A stretch of DNA of 64,000 nucleotides from Sphagnum magellanicum (GCA_021904315.1 CM038914.1:19269065-19333064); one strand, 5' to 3'; counted from the first letter of the stretch, positions 47,701 through 61,014 are shown. The notes: generated from the letters alone by a model not told the origin. Translations and numbers: made by a program.

Positions 47701-49620
47701 ACACATTAACTTCAGAGCCTGATTAAGACACTAGTTTCAATTTCATGTACATGCTACACAATCCACAATGCTAAAATATTTTAGAAGCACAAAATTTTAT
47801 AACAAATTGAAACATGGGACTATGTAAATACGAAGTTCAACAACTAAATAAAATTAAAACTTAAATATAAAGTTCAACTTAGTTGTTAACTTTTAGAATT
47901 TTAAAAAAATAAAATCTAAAGATCATGACCTTGTTTTTATGAATACATTTCAATGATTAGAATTTCAGTTCTGGATTCACAAAAGATTAATTCCACGATC
48001 TAGTAATTCTTGTGTCAATTTCAATAAAATAATGATAACTTGAGTCCAAGTCACAAGAACCTAAACCCCTAATTTTTACCTTGCAAACTGAATATCCTCA
48101 CTAACACTCGGATAGATCAACCCTTCACCCTATCCTTAGGGTCAACTGGTCTTTGCCTGGAGCACATAGAACCGTATGAGTTCTAGCAAATAGTGTACAA
48201 AAGTACCTAATGATATGGGTGTGTCCATTAGTACATGACTTTACAATAACTGAACACACTTTTCAGTTTCTGCTGTGGGTAGGTGACAAACAAGTGTTTT
48301 CTTCTTTGATCATGTATTTTATGACAATTTTTCACTCTTCAAGAAAGCACACCGAGGGAGGAAAATAAAAAAACTGAGGTTCAAAGTAAATTTTCTGACC
48401 TAAATTGGTCCTCAAGGAAGTTTCAACAAAAAATTTAATTAATTAGTCAATTAATTAATTAAATTTAAATTCTTCATGTGAAATGTGAAATTTTGACTCT
48501 TAAAGCCAAGGAGGTGAAGTAACCAGTGTAGTAGGTAAATAGGCCGTACTCCAGAAGACCTAGGGTGAACCGGCACCTACATTAGTTTAGGGTTTAGGGC
48601 CTACACCCTATGGTGAATCAGCACCTATATGAGTGGCAACTAGAAATGTATTTAGGTTGCTTTTAACCATAGTATACACCGAAGATGTAATCGGGGTATA
48701 TTTTGGAGTCCAAATTTAACATTTCCTGGGGTTAAATCCGGTTAAAATACGGACACTGAAAGTGGAGGAGGTGAAGTTTACCAGTGTAGGTACTAACTGG
48801 TTCACCCCTGACCTTCCAGTAGAGAAGGGTCAGAGTGTTGGTTAAGTTAATAAAGCAATGTAAGCAATCAATTGGGTTGGTGAAAAACACCTTAGTAAGT
48901 TATTGTACTTCTACTTACAAAAAGGGAAGAGCAGTTGAGAGCATTGTTGCAGAAGTGTAACGGCAAGCTCAGTGAGGTGGTCCCACCCACACCCACAACA
49001 ATTTTTTTATTTATTCATGTAACCCTAAGTGGTGATTGATGATGATCCATGTATATATATATGAAGATGTTTAAAAAATAAAAATGGCAACCATCCTTAA
49101 TAGGAAGATTATGAACCAAATCTGGCTAAACCATATATATGTTCAGTAATAATATTAAATCAATCAACCTTCTACAAGATTTATGATTACACATTGTAAG
49201 CCAAAATAAAGAAATTAATCTAGTGATTTTTTATTAATTTTTTTCTCACTTTTGATGATTAAAACCATTGAAGAAATTATTTAATTTTGGATTTATATAT
49301 ATATATGTTTTTGTTTTTTGGCGAAATTGGGGGCCTACATGAAAACAAGACCCACTTCCCATCAAAAGAACAAACCAAAACCAAACCCCACCCCCAAGAC
49401 TGTACAAGAATTATCAACTACAGAAAGAATGAGCTTGCTTGGGATTTTTGCAGTGTACTATTAGGAGGGCACCTTAAAGGAGTAATCTTCCCTCTTGACA
49501 GAGGAGGTCATCTTATGGTTCCGGGCAGGCTCTTAATTTTTTTTGTAAGGGCCAGCTGTTTTTTCTTTGGGCTTCAGATATCCGCCCAGCAGTCATTATG
49601 CACAGGAATGCCCTCCGATG
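44701..49620. other. AT-rich spacer with repeat fragments
   Basis: No gene is supported. Recognisable pieces: 47580-47680 related to the MITE-like unit at 28610-28860; 48500-48830 with local near-repeats (ggtgaaccggcacctac / ggtgaatcagcacctat and gaggtgaagt.accagtgta); 49486-49560 related to the right part of the 15010-15560 repeat. The ORFs at 46384-46695 and 47097-47474 lack family features. Confidence 0.45.
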
Positions 49621-49626
49621 GGCAGG

Positions 49627-49750
49627 TTACCAGAATTTGACACTGCCCTTGACTCGACTGCCCGCCTCGGGTCCACATCTTGTTACCAGAATTTGATGCT
49701 GCCCTGGACTTGACTGCTACCTCAGGTGGACACCTTGTTACCAGAATTTG
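49627..49750. repeat. Tandem duplication, ~56 bp, ttaccagaatttg anchors
   Basis: The anchor ttaccagaatttg occurs at 49627, 49683 and 49738, separated by the related blocks cactgcccttgactcgact and atgctgccctggacttgac. It lies just upstream of the bHLH leader. Confidence 0.85.
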
Positions 49751-49856
49751 TAGAATTGTCGTCTACAAAAACCCTCTCTAGTCCCTCACTCCAGCGACCC
49801 TAGACTCCAGAGAGTCCATCTCCTGGAACAAGCAGCAGGAGCCCAGCAGAAGCTGC

Positions 49857-49899
<43 letters not shown>

Positions 49900-50527
49900 C
49901 CAGGCATTAAGGTGCATTGTGTTTTGGACGATCCTGTCTTTGGAACAGTGTTGACAGTTTCTAGATGCCCATTGAATTTGTGAAGAAGTAGCCAGCCAGC
50001 CTGCAAGCAAGCAGCTGGGAGCTGATGTTTTATAATCTTATAATCATTCATGCAGAGTAGCAAGAAGCTCTTTTGTGATGACCAAATTTATAGTGTGCAG
50101 ATCAGTTCATGTGTGGCATGGACTAGGTGCAGAAACAATATAGAGAACAACAGTACTGTATTTGTGTTGTTTTGGGAAGACTTCATGATTTGAGCTGAGC
50201 TTGATTATGAAATTGGAGTGAAGGGTGGAGTGTTCATGGAGCTGGAAATTCAGCCTGGACTACTCACTCGTGTTTTCTTGTTAGATCAGGAAGTTGTTGT
50301 CGCGGGTGTTTGTGTGTTTTTTGCATCACTAGACATTGTTTTGTTGATGTTGATTTGTTGAGCTTCTTCATAAGTATCTTCTGCATTAAGGATTCAAAGT
50401 GGTTGCAGTACTATTAGTGATCAAGCTGTAATGTAATCTTAGGGGTGTTGAGTTTGAAGAGAATCCAACAAGCCCTGTGTGTGTCTGGGTTGAGCTGCAG
50501 CAGCTGCATTTTTGTTCATTGGAATTC
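49751..50527 (+). promoter_or_regulatory. 5' leader of the bHLH gene with (CT)17 tract
   Basis: Less AT-rich than the spacer, with a sense-strand CT run at 49861-49895. It contains upstream ATGs (for example near 50347), so small upstream ORFs may damp translation. The transcription start was not located; a TATA-like run lies far upstream at 49294-49304. The start ATG at 50528 sits in a good context (ttcATGG). Confidence 0.5.
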
Positions 50528-53500
50528 ATGGCGTACATTGCTACGGCGCCAGTACTCGAGCCGTCATTCAGCGGGCAACTGCAATGCAGTCTCTCTAGAG
50601 ACACGGTTCCGGCGTCGACGTACTCGGACAAGTTTCTAGTGGATTCGAGGAGTCTGCAGGCCTCTGGTGATCCGTTGACACCCGGGTCGCATGCGGCGGC
50701 CTGCTGCACGACGAACGCTGCTGCTTCTTCTTCGAGTTTTTACCCTTCTGGTTGGCAAGCAATGCAGTTGAACGTTGCGGATAATGTGTTTCAGAAAGGA
50801 CCAGCTGTGGCTGTTTCGAGTTCTTCCGGCACTTCCGCAAACGAACTTCGAGTGTTGGCGCCGTCGGAGATTAGCGTCAACAACAACGGCTCGCCCAGCT
50901 CAAGTTCGCAGCTTCCTGTAGGGTCGACTAGGAGTTCTTGCTCCGGCTCCCCCGAGCTGCTAGGTTCGACAATGATGAGTGGCGACCCATGGCAGTTGCA
51001 GCTGCTGGATTCCAACAACGCGTTCAGAAGCTCCTTGAACAGCTTGTCGGCGTCTTCGAGCCTGGTTTTGGACTCCAATATGAGCGGACACGCTAGCGGA
51101 CTAGGCGCAGCAAATTCTCTGATGACGGGCGGTTGGAGAGGAGCGGGACATTCTCTAGACACGATGCCCATGAGCTTGAACACTCTTAGGACGTGGAGCT
51201 CGCGAGAGCAGGAATCATGTGGTCTTAGCACCCTCGAACCGACGACAGGACGTCTGGCGCTGCGAGGGGTTGGACTGCCGACCTCGCATTGCTTGGAGCA
51301 AATTTCCTCGGATCCAGCTTTCGCGGAGCGAGCAGCAAAATACTCACCTTTCAGCAACGGCGGCGAGTATTCGCAGATTTCGCACCCTTTGCCGTTCGTG
51401 ACGTCCGATCCTGGCAAGTCTCGTGCACACGTCGCGGGAAGCACTCTGAGAACTCAACCGGAGTCTGAGAGCAAGATGTCTAGATCAACCTCCTCGACCC
51501 GCTCACCAGCAGCTTCAAGTGCAGCCAGGCTCGACCTTGCCGTATCGATGTCGCAAAAACTGGAAACTGCAAACCACCCCCTAGACACGCAGGAAGCTGC
51601 ACTAGATCAGCAGCGAGGCGCTCAAGATCCCCCAGTAGTCGAGGAGCTGGCCACCGCAGCTGCAGATCATGAAGAGCTGGCGATTCAGGAACCAAAGGCG
51701 GCGTGTCATGTGGTCGAAGAGCAAGCAGTTGCTGTTGATGGAGGAGCGACGGACAGAGACAATATGAGTTTGAAAGAAGGTGAGGAAGGGATCTCAAAGG
51801 AAGATATCTCTGGCGTAATCCAGGCAGTTGCTTGCAGAGAATCAAACGACGAATACACCGGGAACAAGAGGAAAGAGATTCACTCGGATGCAAGCAAGGA
51901 AACCAACACCGCAACATACTTCACAGAAACAAAGGTATCCATGATGATGCACCTGGAGCTCTTGCACTTAGAGTTCAGCATTCTTGAGCAAGTCTAGTTA
52001 GGAGAGAAGGAAAAAAAGTCCGAAAGCAACAAGTTTGGAGCTTCAGTCTTTGCTGATATCTATCTATCTATCTATCTTTGCTTTTGAGAATCTAGGTGGA
52101 TCATGAAAGCTGCGGCGATCAGGATCCACGAGCAGCGAAAAGGTACAAGGCAGGCTCTGCAGCAGCAGACGGCAAAGGTAGGTTATTAGAGTGTCTTCCG
52201 CCAGAAGACGGACTAGTGATGAAGTCTTTGGACAAGCAGACGGAGCGAAGCTCGAGCGAGTCGAACTCAGGGGATTCCAGCAGCCCAAGTGCGGGAGCAG
52301 CAGCAGCAGCAGCTGGTAACATGAGGATGAAAGAGAATGTGAAAACCCGGAGTGGTAGTACTGAACCCGCCGCATCCAAACAAGACTACGTTCACGTCCG
52401 CGCGAGAAGAGGTCAAGCAACTGATAGCCATTCCCTTGCTGAAAGGGTAAGAACTTTCTAACCAGTTTTCAGAGCTGAGTTCAGTGCAGGAAAGCTGTGA
52501 GAAATGCTCTAGAGTTCTTCCTTATTTACTGATTTGTAGCAATTCCTTCTTCGAATTCTATTGAACTCTTGCCTGGGATATTGAGCAATACACTCAAAAA
52601 AATACTCGTGAGTTTTCTTTCTCCTTGGACTCTACCAAGAAAAGAAGTGAGCTGCAATCCTCATGTGTTTTCTGCTGCTAGGGAAGCAACTGCAGTAGGT
52701 TTTTTGCCACAACAAACACCAGAGAGCTCACAAATCAGGACAAATCATTACTGATACATGAAAGACTTTCTGCTAAGCATTATAGGCTCTCCGGTCCAAG
52801 CATATAAGCTTTCTCATGGCAGTGCTCATGAGGGTAATTTATATGTCCGGATCATAATATGTCCTCCCCATGTTAAACAACTGATCTTATGGATCATGGA
52901 TGTTGTTTGTTTGTTTGTTGTGGGGCAGGTTCGGAGGGAGAAAATAAGTGAACGAATGAAGTATTTGCAAGAGCTTGTTCCTGGCTGCAGTAAGGTGCAG
53001 GGCACAAAACACTAAGTCTTACTGCTGTCCTAGCTAGAAAAAATTCTTCCTTCTTCCTCTCATGAGTCTTTTAAGCTGCAATCCATTTTTGTCATTGATA
53101 TATGAGAAGACCCGAGTTCTAATGTACGATTCGTGATTTTCAGATTTTTCTGGTGTTGGTTCTTTCTCTCTTATTTTATTGGTTCTGTTCCAGTAAGTTT
53201 ACATTTGGTCTCACATTTTGAGGGATCGTGTTTAGAAGGTGTTTGTTGGTACTGTGAAACTAAGTTCTGTGAGTTCATTTTTCAGGAACTCCATGGAACA
53301 TTTTGTATTTTAACTCTTGTTATTTGGTTTGAACTTGCTGTCCATTCTTAGGGATGGCAAAACTATTACAGGATCATTGAGATGAGAGGACTGCTTTTTT
53401 GGAATGAATTCAACAAAATGTGTTTTCTTCGTCTGTGGAATGATGCAGGTGACAGGCAAAGCTGTGATGCTGGACGAGATAATCAATTATGTACAATCAC

Positions 53501-55308
53501 TTCAGCAACAAGTTGAAGTAGGAAATTGCACTTCACCTCTTCAACTCCTCTTGATCTAAGCATACTACATTGCCAGACCAAATCTAGTCATAACTTAAAC
53601 CTTGACAGGACTTCAAACAAACTGTTGATTGCAAATTGTTCAGTTTTGGCAGAATGAGATCCCACTATTTCTATAGTAACATTAGGCACATTTACATCCT
53701 GCAGAGGTTCACTATTGTCTTCAGAAAGTTTTGGGGATTGGACTGTCCAAACCCATTGGATTCAAAGTAAACCAAAATCTATTTTTCGCTTTTCTGTTTT
53801 GCAGTTTTTGTCTATGAAGCTTGCTGCTGTCAACCCTCAATTAGACTTCAACCTGGATAGTATTCTCAAGAAAGAGGTACCACAGCTCCACACCATTTTT
53901 CTCTTGTAGGTACCAAATCCTGAAAAAGCCAATTTAAGATACATGCTGGAAAGTAGGGTGGTCATAAGTAACTGCAAAATTGTTCTCTTGGATCTCTTGG
54001 ATTTAATATTATCCTGTTTTAAATTCAGTGCAAATCTTAGTGTATCAAAAGCAAGCTCAAGGAAAACAAAGGAAACTAGTTGTTTCACTATTCTGATCTG
54101 AAGTAAACTAGTGTTGCAATTGTGTTAACTACATTGTAAAATCATACACAGAACAACCCAGAAAAAGCAAAAGACACTCTACTCACTTAGTGTTACCAAC
54201 TTGTCCAAATCTACAGATATTGCAATCTGGAGTATCTTCAGTACTGGGTTCAGAATTAACCTCAACCTTCGGGCTGCATCAGCCACTCCTGACATCACGC
54301 CTAGCATCTGCTGGTCCAGATTTCCAATCTCAGCTTGGAACAATGGATAGTCACTTATGCAGAACCATCAGTGCCCCTACCAGTATCCCTTTTGTACCCA
54401 ATTTGGATGCCTATGGAGATGATGATGCAACTCAGGTACAAAAAAATGACTCCTGTTTTTTCTTTCAAGTCTAGTACGATCAAGGCTTCTGTTTGCAGTA
54501 AAGAAGTTTAGAAGTTTAAAAGTTTTCTCCATTCATTTTCAGTCACCTCCCCTCATAGAATTTCCCTTGAAACCACAAACAAACCTTCTTCTGTTCTCAG
54601 AATATTTCAACTCGATTTTCAAAGAACCTTCCAATTTTGTATGGTTTAAATTTTTAGAAGTTCTTTATGTAACTTGGGAAGGGACTTTTCTTCAGCTCTT
54701 CCTGGGTTTTTGGGCCTACTGTCGTCTTATTGAAATGTTAATCAAATTCAAGCAAGCAATGAGCAGAAGAAGCACAGTAGTAAGTACTTCCCTAACAAAG
54801 TCTGTCTTACTGACAATTGTGGTTCGAAGTGCAATATGCTGCTGTTATATTGGCATGTAAACTACATAGGAATTGACTGCTTCCAGTGTGGATGTTGCCT
54901 GTAGATGTCGATAGGATGGGATCGAGAATTGCAGAGTATGCTTCACATGGGATTTGGCCAAACTGGTCAAGCAACATCATCATCATTACTAGAAGGCTTT
55001 AACAACTGTATGTCCCAATGTTTCATCTCTACATCAATTTGTGATTGCTTCTCTCATCTCAATTGCTCTAGTTGCCTAATTACCAACCATTCATTCTTGA
55101 ACAACTCTTTCTTATCCTGAGGAGTTGGAAGGCAGCACAAGTTCATGTCTATTCAGACTTGATCCCACTGCCGCTTGTGATGGGTTTCATATGGTTATGT
55201 TTACAATACATGGCCATTGTGGAATTGTGAGAAACATTGACATTCACTCTTCTGTTTTTTGCAACAGGTCAATTTGGACCGGCAGGTCACATGAAGGTGG
55301 AATTGTGA
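50528..55308 (+). CDS. bHLH transcription factor (CIB/BPE/HBI1-type, subfamily XII), eight exons
   Basis: A nuclear DNA-binding dimer, expected to bind E/G-box CANNTG sites. Exons: 50528-51934, 52096-52446, 52929-52994, 53449-53517, 53805-53876, 54217-54435, 54905-55007 and 55268-55308. All junctions are GT/AG and phases fit (six phase 0, the last phase 1), giving 775 aa. Exon 1 (469 aa) is Ser/Ala-rich and holds [16 protein letters not shown] (residues 260-275), a motif kept in this subfamily. Exon 2 ends [20 protein letters not shown] and AER. The basic region has His581, Glu585 and Arg589 (the H-E-R contact set). Helix 1, loop and helix 2 come from exons 3-5 ([59 protein letters not shown]). 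The introns split the domain where this subfamily usually has them. The C-terminus ends GHMKVEL. It is longer than typical angiosperm members (roughly 300-550 aa), mostly through exon 1. It looks intact. Confidence 0.93.
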
Positions 55309-56440
55309 AAGCGCTTAATTTTATTATTTCTGACAATCTATTTATTTGCTTGACTTGAGATCTTGCTTTATCAACTCAAAGGCAATCGTCCAATTTTTCA
55401 GCTTACGTGCCTGGAATTAGTTGAGGAGAGAGAGCGCCAAGGAGCCCTCAACATTCCATATCAGCCTCAAAATACAACAGTGAACAACCCAAACTCAGGT
55501 TCACTTTTGTTTCCAATGGTGAATAGATGTATAGAAGATGGCACCAATTGGGGACATATTAACCCACCATAAGCAACAATTAAGGTTAACAAGGAGACTT
55601 AATGAAGGTTTTATGGGAAAATTTTCACTAGTGATTTGGTTCAGAACCATTCACCAGATTTTTGTCACCTAGTTTGTCAAATGTAATATCACACAAAGGT
55701 GGCCTTTTTCTTTGTAGATTTTGCACATTGGCTTCGCATCTGAGGCTTAGTGTACAGGGATATTTGTTCAAGTATACCCAGTCCCTTTGAGTGTGTTAGA
55801 CTTCCTAGATTTAAAGTGCAATTTTTATGCTCCCATTCTTGTAAGACTCTTGAGACCCAAGTGAAGTCACAATTTGAATTTAGTATTCCATTTTCCCAAT
55901 CTTGTCCATTGCATTTTATGATTCTCTTGATCCAGCTTTTTGACAGATTTTTTTGTGACTCAGCCTTCAGAATATCTCTCATGCTCATCAATCATGAAGT
56001 TTTTTGGGATGTCATTCAGTCTTGAATTTTCACCCATAGAGCCATCCCTTGCTTTAGTAACAATCTGGACTTACACAGTTGACCTTGCTAACTTCAGATG
56101 CAAGTACTTAAAGCTTCAAGCTTTGACATGAACCTGGAAAGACTAAAAGGGCATGATAAAGTCTGAAAATTACAGTCAATTTACAACTACATCAGGAGTC
56201 CCAAGTCGATTATTCCTACTGAACTGGGATTGTTAGAGGAAAACTAAGGTTTGTTTCTTCTGTTCAACATATTCTTTCTTTATTCTCAGCAAGTGCTAGT
56301 TATGTCCAGGTATTATGTATCAAAACTTGCCCAGCCATTCTTCCTCCAAATCATTGCTCAGTATCCCATGTCAACTCTAGGACTTTCTGGAAAGCTGTAC
56401 ATGATGCAAGGTTATCACACCAGGTAGCAACATATAGGTG
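55309..56440. other. 3' UTR/flank of the bHLH gene
   Basis: The plus-strand 3' UTR should start here. A frame at 55363-55572 (LVEERERQGALNIPYQPQNT) follows the stop of the bHLH gene. It could be an alternative last exon, but the splice phases favour the GHMKVEL end. No other gene is supported. Confidence 0.4.
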
Positions 56441-56445
56441 AGGCT

Positions 56446-56897
56446 CTATAAGCTCCCTCTGAGGTGCTTGATTTGCATGAGAAGTGCAGTGTGGAAAAGG
56501 TCTACAAGACTGTAATGGCCGGCCACAAGATATCTGTTTTTGGACAAGTGTGAATCATACATATCCAACTCCTTCTTGAGTTTCTCAACCTGGGTGGCAA
56601 TCAACTCTTCATTTAGTGGCCATTTGGAAGTGGAAGAATTAACATACTCTAGTACAATTGCTGTAGCAGGAGGTGAAAAATTCTGACCCTCCACTTCCAC
56701 CCACTTATTGATTATAGCTTTCTCTGTCAGTGTATTGCCCAGCAATGGTGTCCCTTGACCATTGTATATTCAGTTACATACCTCCCGATAGCTTGAGACT
56801 CTGCACCCAAACCCACAGAGATGCAATCCTCTGTAAAGAGTCAAGTCACAGCAAATAAATGGCATCAACATGATCGAAATGCTCATAAACTTACAAA

Positions 56898-56934
<37 letters not shown>

Positions 56935-57310
56935 AGCGCACTCTTTTACAAGACATTGGAATCATGATGGTGACTTCCTGGGCTTAGTGAAAAGAAATAA
57001 GCCATCAACATCAAGACCTGGAACCTGCCCAAATGGCTGCATTTGCATCCAATTTCAGGGTGAAAGTTGTGCCCACAAAAATGTAACATGGGATTTTTCT
57101 CATTCATGGAATTCTCTTGCTATTGTAGACTAGTATATGTCTGGGTTGAGAAGGAAAGTGGACAATGCTTTGTGATTATCCTTCTGGAGATTCTGATCAA
57201 CAAAAAGATAGAATCATTTGTTGCTTCCTCGGCTCTTGTTTGTTGCAAATCAACCACTATCTCAGAAATTGTGACATCTTTCAAGAATGGGTGCAGCATA
57301 GTTGTACCAC
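56446..57310 (-). pseudogene. Glutathione S-transferase (phi-like) pseudogene
   Basis: On the minus strand, about 57050-56980 reads MQPFGQVPGLDVDGLFLF, the end of the GST thioredoxin fold. An acceptor (gggtgcag) near 56804 is followed by SQAIGRYVTEYT. In another frame YNGQGTPLLGNTLTEKAIIN, KWVEVEGQNFSPPATAIVLE, EKLKKELDMYDSHLSKNRYL and VAGHYSLVDLFHTALL follow, the helical C-terminal domain. The change of frame between RYVTEYT and GQGTPLLGN and the early end after HLRGSL, before the usual final helices, argue for a broken gene copy. The first exon may lie at 57310-57180 but is not clear. A (GA)n run splits it. Phi class is inferred from the exon layout and motif spacing. Confidence 0.7.
56901..56933. 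repeat. (GA)n microsatellite within the GST remnant
   Basis: A GA run of 33 bases on the plus strand lies in what would be the intron before the GST C-terminal exon. Confidence 0.95.
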
Positions 57311-57800
57311 CTTAGCTAAATAAGTAGGCAACCTGTTTTCCTGAGACAGCTTTCGATTTTCACCAGCTTGAATTCCAACTACACAAAGCCATGAACATTT
57401 ATCAACATCAGTAGCAATTGATGTTGAGAAGCATCCAACATCTTCAGCCTGAAAGTAAGAATTCCCTAGATGAAATCCAAACGACTGAAACTGTCAGAGT
57501 TCAGAGGCTAGTGGTTGAGTCACCTACGTCAGAGAATAATTGCTTACTTGCGTATTCAAATTTCAGATTGATAGGAAAGAAATCACTAACCTTTCTGCCC
57601 AGGATCATCCATAGCAAAATTTGATTCTTTTAAGACACTTTTACATGGCCCAAAAATTAGGATGCTTCTTCCTTGCAGCAGGTAGACTCAGATGGTGCAA
57701 ATGATTACCTCCTTTTCATGGAGGGCATGCACAGCCTGCTGGCAGTTGGCACTCACCATACCATAAACCTTCCCTAGAACCTCCTACATTAGTTGACCTA
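57311..57800. other. Spacer, nothing recognised
   Basis: The ORF at 57418-57624 has no family features. Confidence 0.5.
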
Positions 57801-57806
57801 TTAACA

Positions 57807-58150
57807 TTGCCAAGATTGCCAAGAAAAAAAATGCATGGCAAAGAGCCACTAGTAGATTATTCTATTTCAGATGTGGTCACACTAAACCAATACTTAGTAC
57901 AATTGAAACAAAGGGCAATGGAAAAAGAAGTTGCAAAAAATATTAAAGAACTAAAAGCAAATGAAAGGGAGGAGAAAAGGTCAAATAGGGTCTACCATAC
58001 ACTTACACAAGAGGAGTGAACAACTCACAGGAACATTGAAAAGCAAGATAAAACTAAGTTCAACTAGGCATGGTCTATTGTTGCAATCAAGGCTTCTAAA
58101 GAAATGTTCCACAATAATTTCAAAGTAGGGTTTTAAGCTCATCCTCTAGG
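57807..58150 (+). mobile_element. Transposon-like coding debris of unknown class
   Basis: A 70-codon frame reads KMHGKEPLVDYSISDVVTLN, QYLVQLKQRAMEKEVAKNIK and ELKANEREEKRSNRV. It continues after stops with KASKEMFHNNFKVGF. The highly charged helix after a G-K-x-P-L-V-D-Y-S start resembles repetitive ORFs I associate with plant transposons, but the family cannot be named from this piece. Confidence 0.3.
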
Positions 58151-60750
58151 TTATGAAGTGGAGATGATAGAGTAAGTAGTAGGGATCAAAATTTTTGCAA
58201 ATCAAATTAGAATTTTGTAGCTATTGCATTCATTCCACTAATTTTGTTAGTCGTATAATAGGAACAAGAGGAGGAAGCAAAGAAATGGGAATTGGTACCA
58301 TTTTTCTAAACTACCTTGTACCATCTAAACAACAATAGCATGCACATATACCACCACCACCACTAGGAAGTAGACTAGAACTTTGAGGATGTCACATTGA
58401 TTATCACCTCAAACTGTCAAAGAGATGGGACAACTCTGGTAATCCCTACATTCAAGAAATAGGAAAAGAGTATCGATTATTCCTTTAATGCAAAGAAACC
58501 ATGTATCAATCCATTCCATTCTCTACCAACAATTGTTCAGAGATGCACATGAAGGGATCAAACTCAACCCACCACAATAACTTTACACCCATCTTGACAT
58601 GAGGAGAATTACAACAAGAGTTATGAAATTTTAAAGTAGCGAAAGAACAGGTGGCTATTATTGTGTCTATTGTGTTTGTGTTGGTGGAGTGGAGATAATC
58701 ATCACATGTGTTGGAGCTCGACTTGATGTGCAAGGTAATAAAGAACACACCATAACCACACCTAGATCAATAGACTCTATGGGAACAATAACCCATCCTA
58801 GATTTGGACACATTCATGAAAAAGCTGATGGTAGGAATGAGTAGTGAATCATTGGAAGGAATGTCCTTATTTGCATGGTTGAATAGGTTGCAATGGACCA
58901 AAGTCATGAAGAGACGAGAAGAACCAAAAAGGAAATGAAATTTTTTGTCAATGTTAATAGTAACAACAATGGATCAATCAAGGTTCGAACATGCTGAATT
59001 GGAGGAAATCTCTTGAGTCCTCACAAGACTCATCATGATTTGTCATGCTTCCATTAATGGTGGATGTTTTCAAAGTAAGAGAAGAAGTTCAACAATATGT
59101 GAGGTCAGAAAATACATAGATGCACCAATGAAAATCATAAGCTTTCAAACCTCAATGAAATAAGAATTTGTTGTTAGCAATGAGTGAAGTTGTCGAAAGC
59201 AACTGAAGTTGTAAGACATCAGCATAAATGAGTTCACAGGTGGTGATGAGGACTCCCAACAATAGCTCCTCCAGCAAGTATATTGAATGGCAAGAATAAA
59301 CTTTTTGTTGTTGCTCATTTTTCATTGTCAAGTGCAACAAATGGTATTGTTGTTGTGAATGCAACATCAACTCCCATTGTTGTTACTAATGTTGTTACTA
59401 ATGTTACATGGAAGAAACTTGGTCCTTTTGTAAAACAAGGTCAGCCTGCCACGTGCCTCACTCATTATCCCATAAAATGGGTACTATTAAAGTCCGATGT
59501 GTACTTAAAGAAAATGAAGGAGAGGAGGTAGAAAAGGAGGAAGAGCGCAAGAGCTTCGAAGTGTGACCAAAGCGAAGGAGCTTGGGAAAGATCAGAAAAA
59601 AGGAGCTTGCGAAGGAAACCAATGTTGGTTTGAAGAGCAAGACTTGCAACTATGACAGCCAAAGGATAAAATATTGCCCCATGTGGCACTATGGCGGTTG
59701 TTAAGTTTAGGGCTATTCAAGGTGACTTTTATTTTAAAATTCAAATGCACCTTTGATTGTGTAGCTAGTATGCGATTGTTACGTTCAGCAAGTATATCGA
59801 AATTTTTTTGATCTTATTGCAAACATTTTTCAAATTTGAATGGTAATTTTAAAAAGTCCAAACTTATTTAAATTTTTTTCATGTTGGTGATGAGATGAAT
59901 AATTTTCATATTTAGGATTTAAAGTGTTTGTTCATAAGGTGTGAAGTGCATGAATTTAGGAATGTCATGTGTTCTAAGTTGGCTTTTCTATACATTGAGA
60001 TGCCTGTCACTTTTGAGGATCATAACTTTCTCATTCCAGCTTGGAATCAAGTTTTGTAAATGCCCATTGATGACCTGACTTCAGTTTTCCATATGCTGTT
60101 TTAGGATCATGTGCAAAAAACTATGGTTATTGGAACCTCTGGGATCTAAAGTTTAAACTCTAAGCTGGCACCACTTTGCCACTTTTTTCTCCTACTTGGA
60201 AGATGTACTTGCAACCAAAAAGAACCATGTTCATAACATTGATACCATTGTCAATACCAGGTTTAACCATATACACCATGCATACATTGATTTTGGCAGT
60301 GTGAAATACATGTGTTTTTTTATAGCAAGAATCCAAAAAAATTCTAAATTAAAAACAGATACCAAAATTTTTTTTAATAAAATTTTTAAATTAAAAAAAA
60401 GAAGTCTAAGGGGGTTCACCCCAAAAACCCATTAAAAGAAATCTTATTGAAAAAAATAAAAAATAAAATCCTTTTTATGCTGTTCTTTTCTGCATTGCAA
60501 AGCACTGCAACTTCTTTTTCTTTGTATTTTTTTGGGGTCTCTCACTTGCCTAAAGAAAACCTTTTTCATGGACAGTCTGGAGAAAAAACGTCTGACACGT
60601 TTTAAAGTTACTTGGAAGTTACCCATCAGGCTGTTTTTTTTTAATAAAAAAATTTATTTATTATTTATTATTTAATTTTATATTTTTTAAAATTTTTAAA
60701 CCTTTTTTTTTCCCGCTGGTTCTGTACATAGTGAAGGGTCTAGGTTTTCC
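58151..60750. other. Spacer, nothing recognised
   Basis: Stops are dense in all frames and the small ORFs lack domains. At 60330-60710 the sequence is nearly pure A/T runs. Confidence 0.5.
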
Positions 60751-60751
60751 T

Positions 60752-61014
60752 TATAGTAGCTTAAGGGATTTTGGCCTCTAGGTAATAGGTCTATTTTTAT
60801 ATGAGGAGTTTTGAAAGATGATTTTTTGGCTTGTGTTGAAACTTGAGATTAATTATAGAGTTCTAATATCTTGATGGATTTTGGTTTTTTTTAGAGGATT
60901 TTTTGAAGATTATATTTTTGCATGGTGAAATATTTGAGTTTCCATAATTCTTCTTATTTTGCCTTAAGATACTTTTTCATGTAAATGGCAAGGCCACAGT
61001 GTGACACACCCCTT
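60752..61014 (+). repeat. Dispersed 270-bp repeat, copy 2
   Basis: The same unit as 38650-38933 in the same orientation, from gcttaagggattttgg to cagtgtgacacacccctt. Flanks differ from copy 1 on both sides, so both are separate insertions. Confidence 0.7.

Noticed and set aside
55363-55572. Extra C-terminal exon of the bHLH gene
   Set aside because: Phase-matched exons 7 and 8 already give the usual GHMKVEL ending followed by a stop.
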